The notes under the pieces were generated by a model. The model did not search any database and was not told where the DNA came from. It saw only the letters and a list, made by a program, of their open reading frames with translations. DNA of 64,000 nt from Prauserella muralis. Lineage in GTDB: Bacteria > Actinomycetota > Actinomycetes > Mycobacteriales > Pseudonocardiaceae. The DNA is taken from assembly GCF_003202285.1 (NCBI RefSeq), contig NZ_MASW01000005.1, positions 124,001 to 188,000 of the forward strand, written 5' to 3'. This document shows positions 1 through 8,930 of this stretch, one piece after another (position 1 is the stretch's first letter; every line of letters starts with the position of its first letter). The position numbers and the translations under genes were made by a program.

Positions 1-39
1 GCGGCGGGCGCCGCGGTCGCCCTGCTGACGGCCGGGTAG
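1..39 (+). CDS. C-terminal end of an unknown protein (cut by window edge)
   Basis: An open frame runs from the first base to a TAG stop at 37-39 and encodes twelve residues, AAGAAVALLTAG. The composition is small and hydrophobic, as in the tail of a membrane or secreted protein. Nothing more can be said because the rest lies outside the window, and the frame could also be chance in GC-rich DNA. Confidence 0.3.
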   Translation, partial: AAGAAVALLTAG

Positions 40-71
40 CCGGCGCGCCGGCGTCCGGGCCCGCCACGGCC

Positions 72-491
72 TCAGCGCGCGGCGAGATCGGCCTCGACGG
101 CGGCGACGGCCTGCTCCGGGGTGACGTCACGGCCGAGCACCAGCCCGTCGCAGACGAGCGCCGTGGCGCCGGTGGCGGCGACGACCTGCCGGGCCGCGAC
201 GCGCCACGGCAGCCCGCGCCGGCGGGCGGCCCGCCACACCGCGGGCAGCAGCCACGCGGTGTTGCGCGGATCGGCCACCGTCAGCTCCACCTCGTCGTCG
301 GCGAAGCGTTCCCGCAGCGCCCGGTACACCGCGCCGGTGCGCTCCATGTCGTCGCGGCAGTGCGCGTACGGGTCCTCGGCACCGGCCGCGCCCAGCACCC
401 CGATCGCCTCGCCGTCGAGCCTGCCGCAGCAGCCCGATCCGCCCATCTGCTGATCCCACTGCCGGACCAGCACCACACTGTGCCGCGCCAC
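72..491 (-). CDS. Conserved hypothetical protein with vicinal cysteines
   Basis: This encodes about 139 aa. The start is placed at GTG 491 because a GGGAGG ribosome binding site lies 8 nt upstream; GTG 500 overlaps that site. The N-terminus reads as a beta strand (residues about 4-10) followed by GGSGCCG, and a third Cys occurs in AHCRDDM. The second half has a strand-helix pattern ending in a helix after DVTPEQAVAAVEADL. Strand, Cys pair and helix suggest a thioredoxin-like fold, but this is inference. I do not recognise the family. It is divergent from the glycosyltransferase at 599, with about 107 bp between them. Confidence 0.6.
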   Translation of the reverse strand: MARHSVVLVRQWDQQMGGSGCCGRLDGEAIGVLGAAGAEDPYAHCRDDMERTGAVYRALRERFADDEVELTVADPRNTAWLLPAVWRAARRRGLPWRVAARQVVAATGATALVCDGLVLGRDVTPEQAVAAVEADLAAR

Positions 492-598
492 GTCGCCCAC
501 CTCCCGTCGCCTTCCATTATCCGCCGGGTTGCGACCGTCGGCGGTGCCGCGGCGGCCCGGCCCGCGCTAGGCTCACCGCGCTGGGCTGGGGGTGGGGT

Positions 599-2122
599 AT
601 GGGAACGGTGGACGTGCGGCCCGCGCCACGGGACGGTGTGGCGCCGCTGCCGGGCTTCGCGTGGCGACCGGTCGGCCTCGTCGCGTTGGCGCAGCTCGCC
701 GTGCTCACCGCGGTGTCCTGGCGGTACGGCTTCCACCGCGACGAGCTGTACTTCGTGGCGGCGGGTGAGCGGCCCGCGTGGGGCTACGTGGACCAGCCTC
801 CGCTCGTGCCGATGCTGGCCAGGGCCGCCGGGGAGGTCCTCGGCGACAGCCCGGCCGCGCTGCGGGTGGTGCCGGGCCTGGTCGCGGCGGCGACGGTCGT
901 GGTCGTCGCGCTCGTGGCCAGGGAGCTGGGCGGCGGCCGCGCCGCCCAGGTGCTGACGGCGGCGGCCACGGCGCTGTCGGCGTTCGTGCTCGTCACCGGG
1001 CACATGCTGTCCACCGCGACGCTCGACCTGCTGGTGTGGACGGTCGTCGGGTTGCTCGCGCTGCGGCTGCTGCGCACGGGCGACGGCCGCTGGTGGGTCG
1101 CCATCGGCCTGGCGGTCGGGGCAGGCCTGGCCGCGAAGTGGCTGGTGCTGCTGCTGGTGGCGGTGCTCGGGCTCGCGGTCCTGCTGGTGGGGCCGCGCAG
1201 CGTGCTGCGCAGCGGCTGGCTCGGCGCCGGTGTCGCGCTCGCCGCGGCGCTCGCCGCCCCGGTGGTGGTGTGGCAGGCGGCGCACGACTTCCCGCTGCTC
1301 ACCGTCGCGGGCGGCATCAGCGAGGACGACGGCGCCGAGAACCGGATCCTGTTCGTGCCGCTGCAGCTGGCCTACCTGTCGCCGGTGCTGGCGCCGGTGT
1401 GGCTGGCTGGGCTCGTCCGGCTGTGGCGGCGGCCGGAGCTGCGGTGGGCGCGTGCCCTGGCGGTGAGCTACCCGCTGCTGTGCATCGCGCTGCTGGCGCT
1501 CGGCGGCAAGCCGTACTACTCGATCCCGCTGTTGCTGCTGCTCGTGGCGGCCGGGGCCGAACCGACGCTGCACTGGCTGCGGCGGGGCCCGGTCGCGTCG
1601 CGACGCTCGCTGGCCACCACGTCCGCGGTGGTGGGCGGCGTCCTGTCGGTGGTGGTGGCCCTGCCGGTGCTGCCGCCGGGCCTGCTGAACGGTCCCGTGC
1701 TCGCCATGAACAAGGAACAGGGCGAGCAGGTGGGGTGGCCGGAGTTCGCGGCGACGATCGCGCGGGCGTGGCGGCAGATCCCGCCGCCGGAGCGCGCCAC
1801 CGCGGTGATCGTGACGAGCAACTACGGCCAGGCCGGCGCGATCGAGCGGTACGGTCCCGGCCTCGGGCTGCCCCAGCCCTACTCGGGGCACATGTCCTAC
1901 GCGGACTGGGGCCCGCCGCCGGACACCCTGCGCGGCCCGGTGCTGCTGGTGGGGCCGGCAGGCGAGGACACCCCGGATGCCTTCACCGCCTGCCGGGTCG
2001 TGGCCTCCCACGACAACGGCCTCGGCGTCGACAACGACGAGCAGGGCACCCGCGTGCGCCTGTGCGCGGGCACCACCGCGCCGTGGTCCCGGCTGTGGCC
2101 GCGGCTGCACCACTTCTACTGA
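599..2122 (+). CDS. GT39-family (ArnT/PMT-like) membrane glycosyltransferase
   Basis: This 507-aa protein has about ten hydrophobic segments. Near the N-terminus FHRDELYF (residues 45-52) carries the acidic pair typical of dolichyl- or polyprenyl-phosphate-sugar dependent transferases of the GT39/GT83 group, followed by the conserved GYVDQPPLVP segment. Such enzymes transfer a sugar from a lipid carrier on the outer face of the membrane; acceptor and sugar cannot be told from sequence. ATG 599 lies just after a G-rich stretch (GGGGGTGGGG). The C-terminal domain after about residue 370 is likely extracytoplasmic. It ends 40 bp before the convergent PspC gene and looks monocistronic. Confidence 0.85.
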   Translation: MGTVDVRPAPRDGVAPLPGFAWRPVGLVALAQLAVLTAVSWRYGFHRDELYFVAAGERPAWGYVDQPPLVPMLARAAGEVLGDSPAALRVVPGLVAAATVVVVALVARELGGGRAAQVLTAAATALSAFVLVTGHMLSTATLDLLVWTVVGLLALRLLRTGDGRWWVAIGLAVGAGLAAKWLVLLLVAVLGLAVLLVGPRSVLRSGWLGAGVALAAALAAPVVVWQAAHDFPLLTVAGGISEDDGAENRILFVPLQLAYLSPVLAPVWLAGLVRLWRRPELRWARALAVSYPLLCIALLALGGKPYYSIPLLLLLVAAGAEPTLHWLRRGPVASRRSLATTSAVVGGVLSVVVALPVLPPGLLNGPVLAMNKEQGEQVGWPEFAATIARAWRQIPPPERATAVIVTSNYGQAGAIERYGPGLGLPQPYSGHMSYADWGPPPDTLRGPVLLVGPAGEDTPDAFTACRVVASHDNGLGVDNDEQGTRVRLCAGTTAPWSRLWPRLHHFY

Positions 2123-2162
2123 CAAGCAGGGCCGGCCCGCCGCGGCTTGCGGCCAGTGGCGG

Positions 2163-2357
2163 TCAGCGGCCCTTCGGCATGACCAGCCACAGCACCAGGT
2201 AGGCCAGGACCTGCGGCCCGGGCAGCAGGCAGGACAGCACGAACAGCAGGCGCACCGTGTTGGGGTTCCAGCCGTAGCGCTCGGCCAGCCCGCCGCACAC
2301 ACCCGCGATCATGCGATTGCTGCGCGAGCGGGTGAGGCGATTCGTCGTCTGTGTCAT
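2163..2357 (-). CDS. PspC-domain small membrane protein
   Basis: This 64-aa protein consists almost entirely of a PspC domain: a basic N-terminus, the signature RMIAGVCGGLAERYGWNP, then one hydrophobic segment (about residues 38-60) ending in MPKGR. In other bacteria PspC proteins sense envelope stress or act as anti-sigma or toxin-like membrane factors; here the role is unknown. Its ATG (2355-2357) overlaps the TGA of the upstream acetyltransferase gene in an ATGA junction, so the two are probably translationally coupled. Confidence 0.9.
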   Translation of the reverse strand: MTQTTNRLTRSRSNRMIAGVCGGLAERYGWNPNTVRLLFVLSCLLPGPQVLAYLVLWLVMPKGR

Positions 2358-2947
2358 GCCTCCACGATCCCGCGGCCCCCGCGGTCCCGCATCGGTGAGG
2401 TCCCTGACGCGGACCCGGAGATCAGCGCGGCCGGGTGCCGGGCGCCGGTTCCGCCGGTGGTGAGCCGCTTGGCGTAGCAGTGGTCCACGTACGGGCCCTC
2501 GGTGTACGGCTCGATCTCGGTGTAGCCGTGCCGCAGGTACAGGGCACGGGCCTCGACGAGGTCGGACCGGGTGTCCAGGCGCAGCGTGTGCACCCCCCGC
2601 GCGCGGGCCCGGGCCTCCAGCTCGCGCAGCAGCGCCGAGGCGATCCCGCGCCCGCGGGCGGCGTGGTGGACGAACACGCGGGTCAGCTCCCCGATGCCGC
2701 CCGGAATCAGCCGCAGCCCCGCGCAGCCGAGAACCGCGCCGTGTTCCCGCGCCAGGAGCAGCAGCCCGTCCGGAGGGACCAGGTCGTCGCTGGGCTCGTC
2801 CCGCAGCGCGGCGTCGACCTCCTCCGCGGTGGCCGGGCGACCGTGGTACCGCCCGGCGACGTCGCTGACGTAGTCGCGCAGCACGCGCCTCGCCTCGGGC
2901 GCCGACGGCGGGGTCTCGGCGATGGTCACGGCAGGGTGCCCGGTCAT
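2354..2947 (-). CDS. GNAT-family N-acetyltransferase
   Basis: This encodes about 197 aa. ATG 2947 is preferred over upstream starts because GGAGGTGAG sits at the right distance. The GNAT acetyl-CoA binding motif is clear in LTRVFVHHAARGRGIASALL (motif A, R/Q-x-x-G-x-G/A type), followed by the beta5 region HTLRLDTRSDLVEARALYLRHGY. The substrate is unknown. The last 30 residues are poorly conserved-looking and rich in Gly, Arg and Ser. It is divergent from the DUF574 methyltransferase and coupled to the downstream PspC gene by an ATGA overlap. Confidence 0.85.
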   Translation of the reverse strand: MTGHPAVTIAETPPSAPEARRVLRDYVSDVAGRYHGRPATAEEVDAALRDEPSDDLVPPDGLLLLAREHGAVLGCAGLRLIPGGIGELTRVFVHHAARGRGIASALLRELEARARARGVHTLRLDTRSDLVEARALYLRHGYTEIEPYTEGPYVDHCYAKRLTTGGTGARHPAALISGSASGTSPMRDRGGRGIVEA

Positions 2948-3075
2948 CGGTGGGCGCTCACCTCCGGTCGTGGTCCGCCGAGTCTGCCGGGGCGCCACGG
3001 CCCGGGGCGAGCCGTTTTTTCGCCTGCGGCTTCGCGGGACCGCTAGGGTGGCGGCGCCGAGGTGAGGAGGACGAC

Positions 3076-3921
3076 GTGACCGACGCCCGGAGTTCCGACG
3101 ACCGGCTGCGGGACAGCGTGGACAGGCCCAGCTCCGCCCGGGTCTACGACTACATCCTGGGCGGCACCCATCACTACGCCATCGACAGGGACTTCGCCGA
3201 GCGGCAGCTGGCGATCATGCCCGAGATGCGGCTGGCCATGCAGGCCAACCGGGCGTTCCTGGGCCGGGCGGTGCGCTACGCCGTGGACCAGGGCGTGCGG
3301 CAGTTCGTCGACATCGGCTCGGGACTGCCCACCGTCGGCAACGTGCACGAGGTGGCCGACGAGGCGGCGCCGGGGCAGTGCCGGGTGGTCTACGTCGACA
3401 ACGAGCCGATCGCGCGGGCGCACGCCGAGATCCTGCTGGCCGACACCGCCGACCCGGACCGGCACCGGGCCCTGCTCGGCGACTTCTTCGACCATGCGCG
3501 CCTGTGGGACGAGATCGTCGCCACCGGCCTGATCGACCGCACCCGGCCCACCTGCCTGCTCGTGGTGGGCATCCTGCACTTCATGCCGCCCGAGCGGGAT
3601 CCGGAGGCGTCGCTGGCGTTCTACCGCGAGCGGCTGGCGCCGGGCTCGCTGCTCGTGCTGTCCCACGGCTCCCGCCGCGCCGACGACGCGCAACAGCGTG
3701 AGGTGGAGCGCAACTACCAGCAGACCACCAACCGGATGCACCTGCGCACCGCGGAGGAGTTCCTGCCGTTCTTCGGGGACTGGACGCTGGCCGAGCCCGG
3801 CATCGTGCCCGCGGCGCGGTGGCGGCCCGACGCGGCCACGCGCTTCGCCGACGACCCGGACCGCGCGCCCGTGCTGGCCGGGGTGGCCCGCAAGGGCGGC
3901 GACGGCTCCGCGACGGCCTGA
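3076..3921 (+). CDS. DUF574 / Methyltransf_19 SAM-dependent methyltransferase
   Basis: The GTG start at 3076 follows AGGAGG by 5 nt, giving 281 aa; upstream frame extension is unlikely. Early motifs SSARVYDYILGGTHHYAIDR and QFVDIGSGLPT (the SAM-binding glycine loop) are the hallmark of the actinobacterial DUF574 family, with VVYVDNEPIA at the second strand. These proteins are highly multiplied in streptomycetes and relatives. Most have no known substrate, and a few sit next to regulators of development. Here no partner gene is evident. Confidence 0.88.
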   Translation: MTDARSSDDRLRDSVDRPSSARVYDYILGGTHHYAIDRDFAERQLAIMPEMRLAMQANRAFLGRAVRYAVDQGVRQFVDIGSGLPTVGNVHEVADEAAPGQCRVVYVDNEPIARAHAEILLADTADPDRHRALLGDFFDHARLWDEIVATGLIDRTRPTCLLVVGILHFMPPERDPEASLAFYRERLAPGSLLVLSHGSRRADDAQQREVERNYQQTTNRMHLRTAEEFLPFFGDWTLAEPGIVPAARWRPDAATRFADDPDRAPVLAGVARKGGDGSATA

Positions 3922-4078
3922 GGCTCAGTCCTGCCGGGTGCGGGCGCGTCGCCGTGGCCGGGCGGGCACCGGCGTCCGGGCCGGGATTCCTTCCGCAGGA
4001 CGGAAGAACGGGGCGGGGGTGGCGACGTGCGCGGGGCGGACGAGGCATGATCGCGGGGTAGTCGGACCAGGAGGCCAG

Positions 4079-6334
4079 ATGAGCATTGTCGGCACCCGCG
4101 TGGTCCGTGTCGAGGACGGCACGCTGATCACGAAGGGCGGCACCTACGTCGAGGACCTGCGGCACGAGGCGCTCACCGGCGCCGTGCACGCGACGTTCGT
4201 GCGCAGCCCCGTCGCGCACGCCCGCATCACGTCGATCGACACCTCGGAGGCCCTGCAGGCGCCCGGGGTCGTCGCGGTCTACACGGCCGCCGACATCGAC
4301 CTCGCGCCGGGGCAGGCCGGGCCCGTCGCCCAGCCGTGGCTCGCCGACGGCGTCGTGCGCTACGTCGGCGAGCCGGTCGCGCTCGTGCTCACCGAGCAGC
4401 GTTACCAGCTCGCCGACGCCGCCGAGCTCGTCGACGTCGACTACGACCCGCTGGAGGCGGTCGCGAGCATCGACGCCGCGCTGGCCGACGAGACGCTGCT
4501 GTTTCCGGACCTCGGCAGCAACGTCGCGCAGGTCACCGGAGGCGAGTTCGACGAGCACGCGTTCGACGACTGCGAGGTCGTGGTCACCGAGACGATCGTC
4601 AACCAGCGCGTGGCACCCGCGCCGCTGGAGGTGCGCGGCGCCGCCCTCGCCTGGGGCGAGGACGACCGGCTGACGGTGTGGCTCTCCACCCAGAACCCGC
4701 AGCTGGCGCGCACGATCATCGCGCTGGGCCTCGGGGTCGGCGAGGAGCGGATCCGCATCGTGACCCCGGACGTCGGCGGCGGCTTCGGCGCCAAGATCGG
4801 CTCCGACCCGGAGCCGGTGGTGCTCGGGTGGGCGGCCAGGCGGGCGGGCAGGCCGGTGCGCTGGACGGAGACGCGCAGCGAGAACCTCACCGCGATGACC
4901 CACGGCCGCGCACAGCAGAACACGGTCACCATCGGCGGGCGCCGCGACGGCACCGTGCTGGCGTTCCGGCTCGAGGTGGTGCAGGACGCGGGCGCCTACC
5001 CGAGGACGCTGTTCCTGCCGACGCTGACCGAGCTGATGGCCTCCGGCGTCTACCACTTCCCGCGCGTGGAGACCAGCAGCAAGGGCGTGGTCACCAACAC
5101 CACGCCGATCTCGGCCTACCGCGGTGCGGGCAGGCCCGAGGCGACCGCGGCGATCGAGCGCGCGATGGACCTGTTCGCCGCCGAGATCGGCCGCGACCCC
5201 GCCGAGGTGCGCAGGACCAACTTCATCCGGCCGGAGGAATTCCCGTACCAGACCCCCACGGGGGCCAGCTACGACACCGGCGAGTACGCCGCCGCCCTCG
5301 ACCGCGTGCTGGAGGCGGGCGGTTACCACCAGCTGCGCGCGGAGCAGGCACGCAGGCGGGAGGCGGGCGAGCCGGTGGCGCTGGGCCTCGGGCTGGCGGC
5401 CTACGTCGAGATCACCGGCGGCGACGGCGGCGGCGAGAGCGGCCGGGTCGACGTCAACCCGGACGGCTCGCTCACCGCCTACACCGGCGCCTCGCCGCAC
5501 GGCCAGGGCCTCGGCACCTCGCTGATGATGCTGCTGTCCGACCAGTTCGGCATTCCGCTGGAGCGCATCACCGTCCGCCACGGCGACACCGATGAGGTGC
5601 CCACCGGCGTCGGCACCTTCGGGTCCCGGTCGCTGCAGCTGGGCGGCTCCGCCGTGCGCCGGGCCGCCGAGACCGTGATCGAGCGGGCCCGCGCGCTGGC
5701 CGCCGAGATGCTGGAGGCCTCGCCCGACGACGTCGTGCTCGACACCGACCGGGGTGCCTGGCACGTGCGCGGCGCGCCGTCGAGCGCCACCGTCGGCTGG
5801 GCCGATGTGGCGGCCCGCGCCGGGGACGGCGAGTTGTCGGAGGACGTCTGGTACGACGAGGGCACGCCGACCTTCCCGTTCGGCGCGCACCTCGCGGTGG
5901 TGGAGGTGGACACGCTCACCGGCAAGGTCGTGCTGCGGCGCATCGTCGCTCTCGACGACGCCGGCCCGGTGGTGAACCCGCTGGCCTTCGAGGGTCAGCG
6001 GCACGGCGGGCTGGGCCAGGGCGCGGCTCAGGCGCTGCTGGAGGTGATGAGCTACGACAGCGACGGCAACCCCACCACGGCCACGCTCGCGGACTACTCG
6101 TTCATCAGCGCCACGGAGCTGCCCGACTTCGAACTGCTCCACATGGCCACGCCCACGACCCGCAACGCGCTCGGCGTCAAGGGCATCGGCGAGGCGGCGA
6201 CCATCGGCTCCACCCCGGCCGTGCACAACGCCGTCGTGGACGCCCTGGCGCACCTGGGGGTGAGGCATCTGGACATGCCCGCCACACCGCTTCGGGTGTG
6301 GCAGGCGATCAACGACGCGAGGAAGGCGGACTGA
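4079..6334 (+). CDS. Molybdenum hydroxylase large subunit, form II CO-dehydrogenase-like (CoxL family)
   Basis: This 751-aa protein is the molybdopterin-binding large subunit of a xanthine-dehydrogenase-family enzyme. It shows the N-terminal hammerhead domain (GALTGAVHATFVRSPVAHARI), the GGGFGAK motif and a C-terminal GVKGIGEAA with the catalytic Glu near residue 705. The active-site loop is AYRGAGR (residues 346-352), the form II signature, not the AYxCSFR of true aerobic CO dehydrogenase. The substrate is therefore probably not, or not only, CO. ATG 4079 follows AGGAGG. It is the first gene of an L-S-M operon. Confidence 0.92.
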   Translation: MSIVGTRVVRVEDGTLITKGGTYVEDLRHEALTGAVHATFVRSPVAHARITSIDTSEALQAPGVVAVYTAADIDLAPGQAGPVAQPWLADGVVRYVGEPVALVLTEQRYQLADAAELVDVDYDPLEAVASIDAALADETLLFPDLGSNVAQVTGGEFDEHAFDDCEVVVTETIVNQRVAPAPLEVRGAALAWGEDDRLTVWLSTQNPQLARTIIALGLGVGEERIRIVTPDVGGGFGAKIGSDPEPVVLGWAARRAGRPVRWTETRSENLTAMTHGRAQQNTVTIGGRRDGTVLAFRLEVVQDAGAYPRTLFLPTLTELMASGVYHFPRVETSSKGVVTNTTPISAYRGAGRPEATAAIERAMDLFAAEIGRDPAEVRRTNFIRPEEFPYQTPTGASYDTGEYAAALDRVLEAGGYHQLRAEQARRREAGEPVALGLGLAAYVEITGGDGGGESGRVDVNPDGSLTAYTGASPHGQGLGTSLMMLLSDQFGIPLERITVRHGDTDEVPTGVGTFGSRSLQLGGSAVRRAAETVIERARALAAEMLEASPDDVVLDTDRGAWHVRGAPSSATVGWADVAARAGDGELSEDVWYDEGTPTFPFGAHLAVVEVDTLTGKVVLRRIVALDDAGPVVNPLAFEGQRHGGLGQGAAQALLEVMSYDSDGNPTTATLADYSFISATELPDFELLHMATPTTRNALGVKGIGEAATIGSTPAVHNAVVDALAHLGVRHLDMPATPLRVWQAINDARKAD

Positions 6335-6337
6335 GCG

Positions 6338-6808
6338 GTGCGGGTCACGATCGAGGTCAACGGGCGGACGGTGTCCGAGGAGGTCGAGGACCGGATGCTG
6401 CTCGTGCACTTCCTGCGCGAGCAGGCCGGAATGACCGCCACGAACATCGGCTGCGACACCACGTCGTGCGGCGCGTGCACGGTGCTGCTCGACGGCGAGT
6501 CGGTGAAGTCGTGCACGGTGCTGGCGGCGCAGGCCGACGGGCACGCGGTGACGACGCTGGAGGGGCTCACCGGCCCTGACGGCGACCTGCACCCCGTGCA
6601 GCGCGCGTTCCGCGAGCAGCACGGACTGCAGTGCGGCTTCTGCACGCCGGGGATGATCATGGCGTCGGTGTCGCTGCTGGCGCACAACCCCAAGCCCACG
6701 CGCGAGGAGGTGCGCACGGGGCTCGAGGGCAACCTGTGCCGCTGCACCGGCTACCACAACATCGTCAACGCGGTGGTCGACGCGTCCGGGCAGGAGGTCG
6801 CCCAGTGA
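6338..6808 (+). CDS. Molybdenum hydroxylase 2Fe-2S subunit (CoxS family)
   Basis: This 156-aa small subunit passes electrons from the Mo centre to FAD through two [2Fe-2S] clusters. The plant-type cluster ligands are C39, C44, C47 and C59 ([11 protein letters not shown] and KSC). The second cluster ligands are C99 and C102 (CGFCTPGM) and C134 and C136 (CRCTGYHN). All eight expected cysteines are present. The GTG start lies 3 nt after the large-subunit stop, and the 3' end overlaps the FAD subunit start by 4 nt, so all three subunits are co-translated. Confidence 0.95.
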   Translation: MRVTIEVNGRTVSEEVEDRMLLVHFLREQAGMTATNIGCDTTSCGACTVLLDGESVKSCTVLAAQADGHAVTTLEGLTGPDGDLHPVQRAFREQHGLQCGFCTPGMIMASVSLLAHNPKPTREEVRTGLEGNLCRCTGYHNIVNAVVDASGQEVAQ

Positions 6809-7617
6809 TCCCGGCACAGTTCCGTTACCAGCGCGCGAACACCGTCGAGGAGGCGCTCGCCGCGCTCGCCGAGCACGGCGACGAGGCCAAGCCGCTCGCG
6901 GGCGGCCACTCCCTGCTCCCGCTGATGAAGCTGCGGCTGGCCGCACCCGAGGTGCTGGTGGACCTCGCGCCGCTGGACGAGCTGCGGTTCGTGCGGCTCG
7001 ACGGCGACACCGTGCGCATCGGCGCGCTGACCCGCCACCACGACCTGCACGGCGACGGCGTGCTGCGCGAGCATGCGCCGCTGCTGGCCCACGTCGCCGG
7101 CGAGGTGGGCGACCAGCAGGTGCGCCACCGCGGCACGATCGGCGGCTCGCTGGTGCACGCCGACCCGGCCGCCGACCTGGCCGCGGCGCTGCTGGCCTGC
7201 GACGGGACCCTGGTGGCCCGCGGACCGCGGGGCGAGCGGGAGATCCCCGCCACGGAGTTCTTCCTCGGCCCGTTCACCACCCCGCTGGAGCCGGACGAGC
7301 TGCTCACCGAGGTCCGGCTGCCTCGCCAGACCGGCCGTGGCTGGGCGTTCGAGAAGTTCACCCGGCGCGCCATCGACTGGGCGATCGTGGGCGTGGCCGT
7401 GTGCGGGCAGTCCGTGGGGCTGGTCAACATGGCGGGCACGCCGCTGCGGGCGAGCGCGACCGAGCGGGCGCTGGCCTCCGGCGCGCCGATCGCCGAGGCC
7501 GCCGAGCTGGCCGCCGAGGGCACCAGCCCGGTCGACGAGCCGCACGCCACCGCGGAGTACCGCCGCCACCTGGCCCGCGTCCTCACCGCCCGCGCCCTGG
7601 AGGCCGCGGCCGCCTGA
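6805..7617 (+). CDS. Molybdenum hydroxylase FAD-binding subunit (CoxM family)
   Basis: This 270-aa subunit starts at GTG 6805, which shares bases with the TGA of the iron-sulfur subunit (GTGA), and an AGGAGG lies 8 nt upstream. FAD-binding motifs AGGHSLLP and [15 protein letters not shown] are intact. It completes the heterotrimer. No MoCo insertion or maturation genes (coxD/E/F-like, XdhC-like) follow, so maturation factors must be encoded elsewhere. The downstream space holds a large imperfect palindrome. Confidence 0.93.
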   Translation: MIPAQFRYQRANTVEEALAALAEHGDEAKPLAGGHSLLPLMKLRLAAPEVLVDLAPLDELRFVRLDGDTVRIGALTRHHDLHGDGVLREHAPLLAHVAGEVGDQQVRHRGTIGGSLVHADPAADLAAALLACDGTLVARGPRGEREIPATEFFLGPFTTPLEPDELLTEVRLPRQTGRGWAFEKFTRRAIDWAIVGVAVCGQSVGLVNMAGTPLRASATERALASGAPIAEAAELAAEGTSPVDEPHATAEYRRHLARVLTARALEAAAA

Positions 7618-7633
7618 CCGGTGGTGCCCAGAG

Positions 7634-7686
7634 CTCCCCAATGCCACATTTGTTCCACTGGATGGAGCGAATGCCGCATTGGGGAG
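7634..7686. repeat. 53-bp imperfect palindrome (CTCCCCAATG family)
   Basis: The arms CTCCCCAATGCCACATT (7634-7650) and AATGCCGCATTGGGGAG (7670-7686) form an inverted repeat with a few mismatches. It is the same family as the perfect palindrome at 51581-51635. It lies between the molybdenum hydroxylase operon and the next gene, so it could act as a transcript-end hairpin. Confidence 0.75.
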
Positions 7687-7736
7687 CCGGGTGGGCTCGC
7701 GGAGGGGTCGCCGGCATCTACTACGATCCCTTGCCC

Positions 7737-8909
7737 ATGGCCTCCCCTTCCCACCGCGTGTACCTCCACATCGGTCTGCCGAAGACCGGCACGACCTCGC
7801 TGCAGGCCCTGATGTGGCACCACCGTGAGGCGATGGCCGCCGACGGCGTGCTCTATCCGGGTGCGGAGAGAGGCGAGCAGCACCGCGCGATCATCGACGT
7901 GCACAACACGCGGTACAAGGCGTGGAACGAGGAGCGCGTGCCGGGCGCGTTCGAGCGCGTCGTCGCGGAGCTCGAGAACACCGACAAGCCCGCGTCGGTC
8001 TTCTCCACGGAGCTGATGGCCCCCGCCAGCCCGGAGGAGGCACAGCAGGTGCTCTCCGCGCTGTCGTTCGCCGAGGTGCACGTGGTGTGCACCGTGCGCG
8101 ACTTCGCCCGGCAGGTGCCCTCGGTGTGGCAGGAGAACGTCAAGACCCGGCACAGGACCACCTACGACGCCTTCCTCGGCGCCCTGCGCTCCGGCGAGCT
8201 CAACGGCATCACCCGGCCGTTCTGGGACTTCCAGGACCTGCCGAGGGTGCTGCGCACCTGGGGCGGCACCCTGCCGCCGGAGCGGGTCCACGTCGTGACG
8301 GTCCCGCCGCGCGGTGCGTCGTCGCGGCTGCTGTGGGAGCGCTTCGCTCCGGTGGTCGGCCTGGACCCGGAGAACTACTCCACCGAGGTGCCGCAGGAGA
8401 ACTTCTCCCTCGGCATGGTCGAGACGGAGCTGCTGCGCAGGATCAACGTCGCGCTGGACAAGGACTTCCCGTGGATGCGCTACGCCACCACGGTCAAGGA
8501 CACCTTCGCCGCCAAGATCCTGTCGCGCCTGCCCGATCCGTCGCCGATCCGGGTGCCCGCCGAGGACTACCCCTGGATCTGCGAGACCGCGCAGCGGTTC
8601 ATCGACGACATCCGCGACCGTGGCTACCACGTCGTCGGCGACCTGGACGACCTCATGCCCGCGCCGCCGCGCGAGGGTGAGCCGGAGCCGTCCACCATGC
8701 CCGCCGACTCGGAACTGCTCGCCGTCGCGGTCAAGGCGCTCGCCCGCTACCTGCAGTTCAGGGCCGCACCCCGCGCCGCACCGCCGTCGGCGGTCCCGGC
8801 GCCCGTGCGCAGGCTCTCGCACACGCTGCGCGGGCTGTCCGAGCAGTACCCGCAGCTGATGACGGCCCGCCGGATCTACTCGAAGGCGAAGTCGCAGCTG
8901 CGCCGCTGA
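7737..8909 (+). CDS. Sulfotransferase-like P-loop protein
   Basis: This 390-aa protein begins with VYLHIGLPKTGTTSLQ (from about residue 7), the PAPS-binding 5'-phosphosulfate loop of sulfotransferases. A later segment VVCTVRDFARQVPSVWQENVK fits the 3'-phosphate binding region (R and S). The ligand and acceptor are unknown. The C-terminal 60 residues are Pro/Ala/Arg-rich and probably flexible. ATG 7737 is chosen because the P-loop follows at once. Upstream sequence to 7617 is taken up by a palindrome, so it is probably a separate transcription unit. Confidence 0.75.
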   Translation: MASPSHRVYLHIGLPKTGTTSLQALMWHHREAMAADGVLYPGAERGEQHRAIIDVHNTRYKAWNEERVPGAFERVVAELENTDKPASVFSTELMAPASPEEAQQVLSALSFAEVHVVCTVRDFARQVPSVWQENVKTRHRTTYDAFLGALRSGELNGITRPFWDFQDLPRVLRTWGGTLPPERVHVVTVPPRGASSRLLWERFAPVVGLDPENYSTEVPQENFSLGMVETELLRRINVALDKDFPWMRYATTVKDTFAAKILSRLPDPSPIRVPAEDYPWICETAQRFIDDIRDRGYHVVGDLDDLMPAPPREGEPEPSTMPADSELLAVAVKALARYLQFRAAPRAAPPSAVPAPVRRLSHTLRGLSEQYPQLMTARRIYSKAKSQLRR

Positions 8910-8930
8910 CCACTCCCGGCTGGGCGACGC

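Noticed and set aside
4079-6334. Assignment as true aerobic CO dehydrogenase (coxL)
   Set aside because: The active-site loop is AYRGAGR; the AYxCSFR loop with the copper-binding Cys is absent.
3581-6946. A 1121-codon minus-strand frame opposite the molybdenum hydroxylase genes
   Set aside because: Its composition is low complexity (Arg, Val, Gly, His) and it is antisense to three well-supported enzyme genes.
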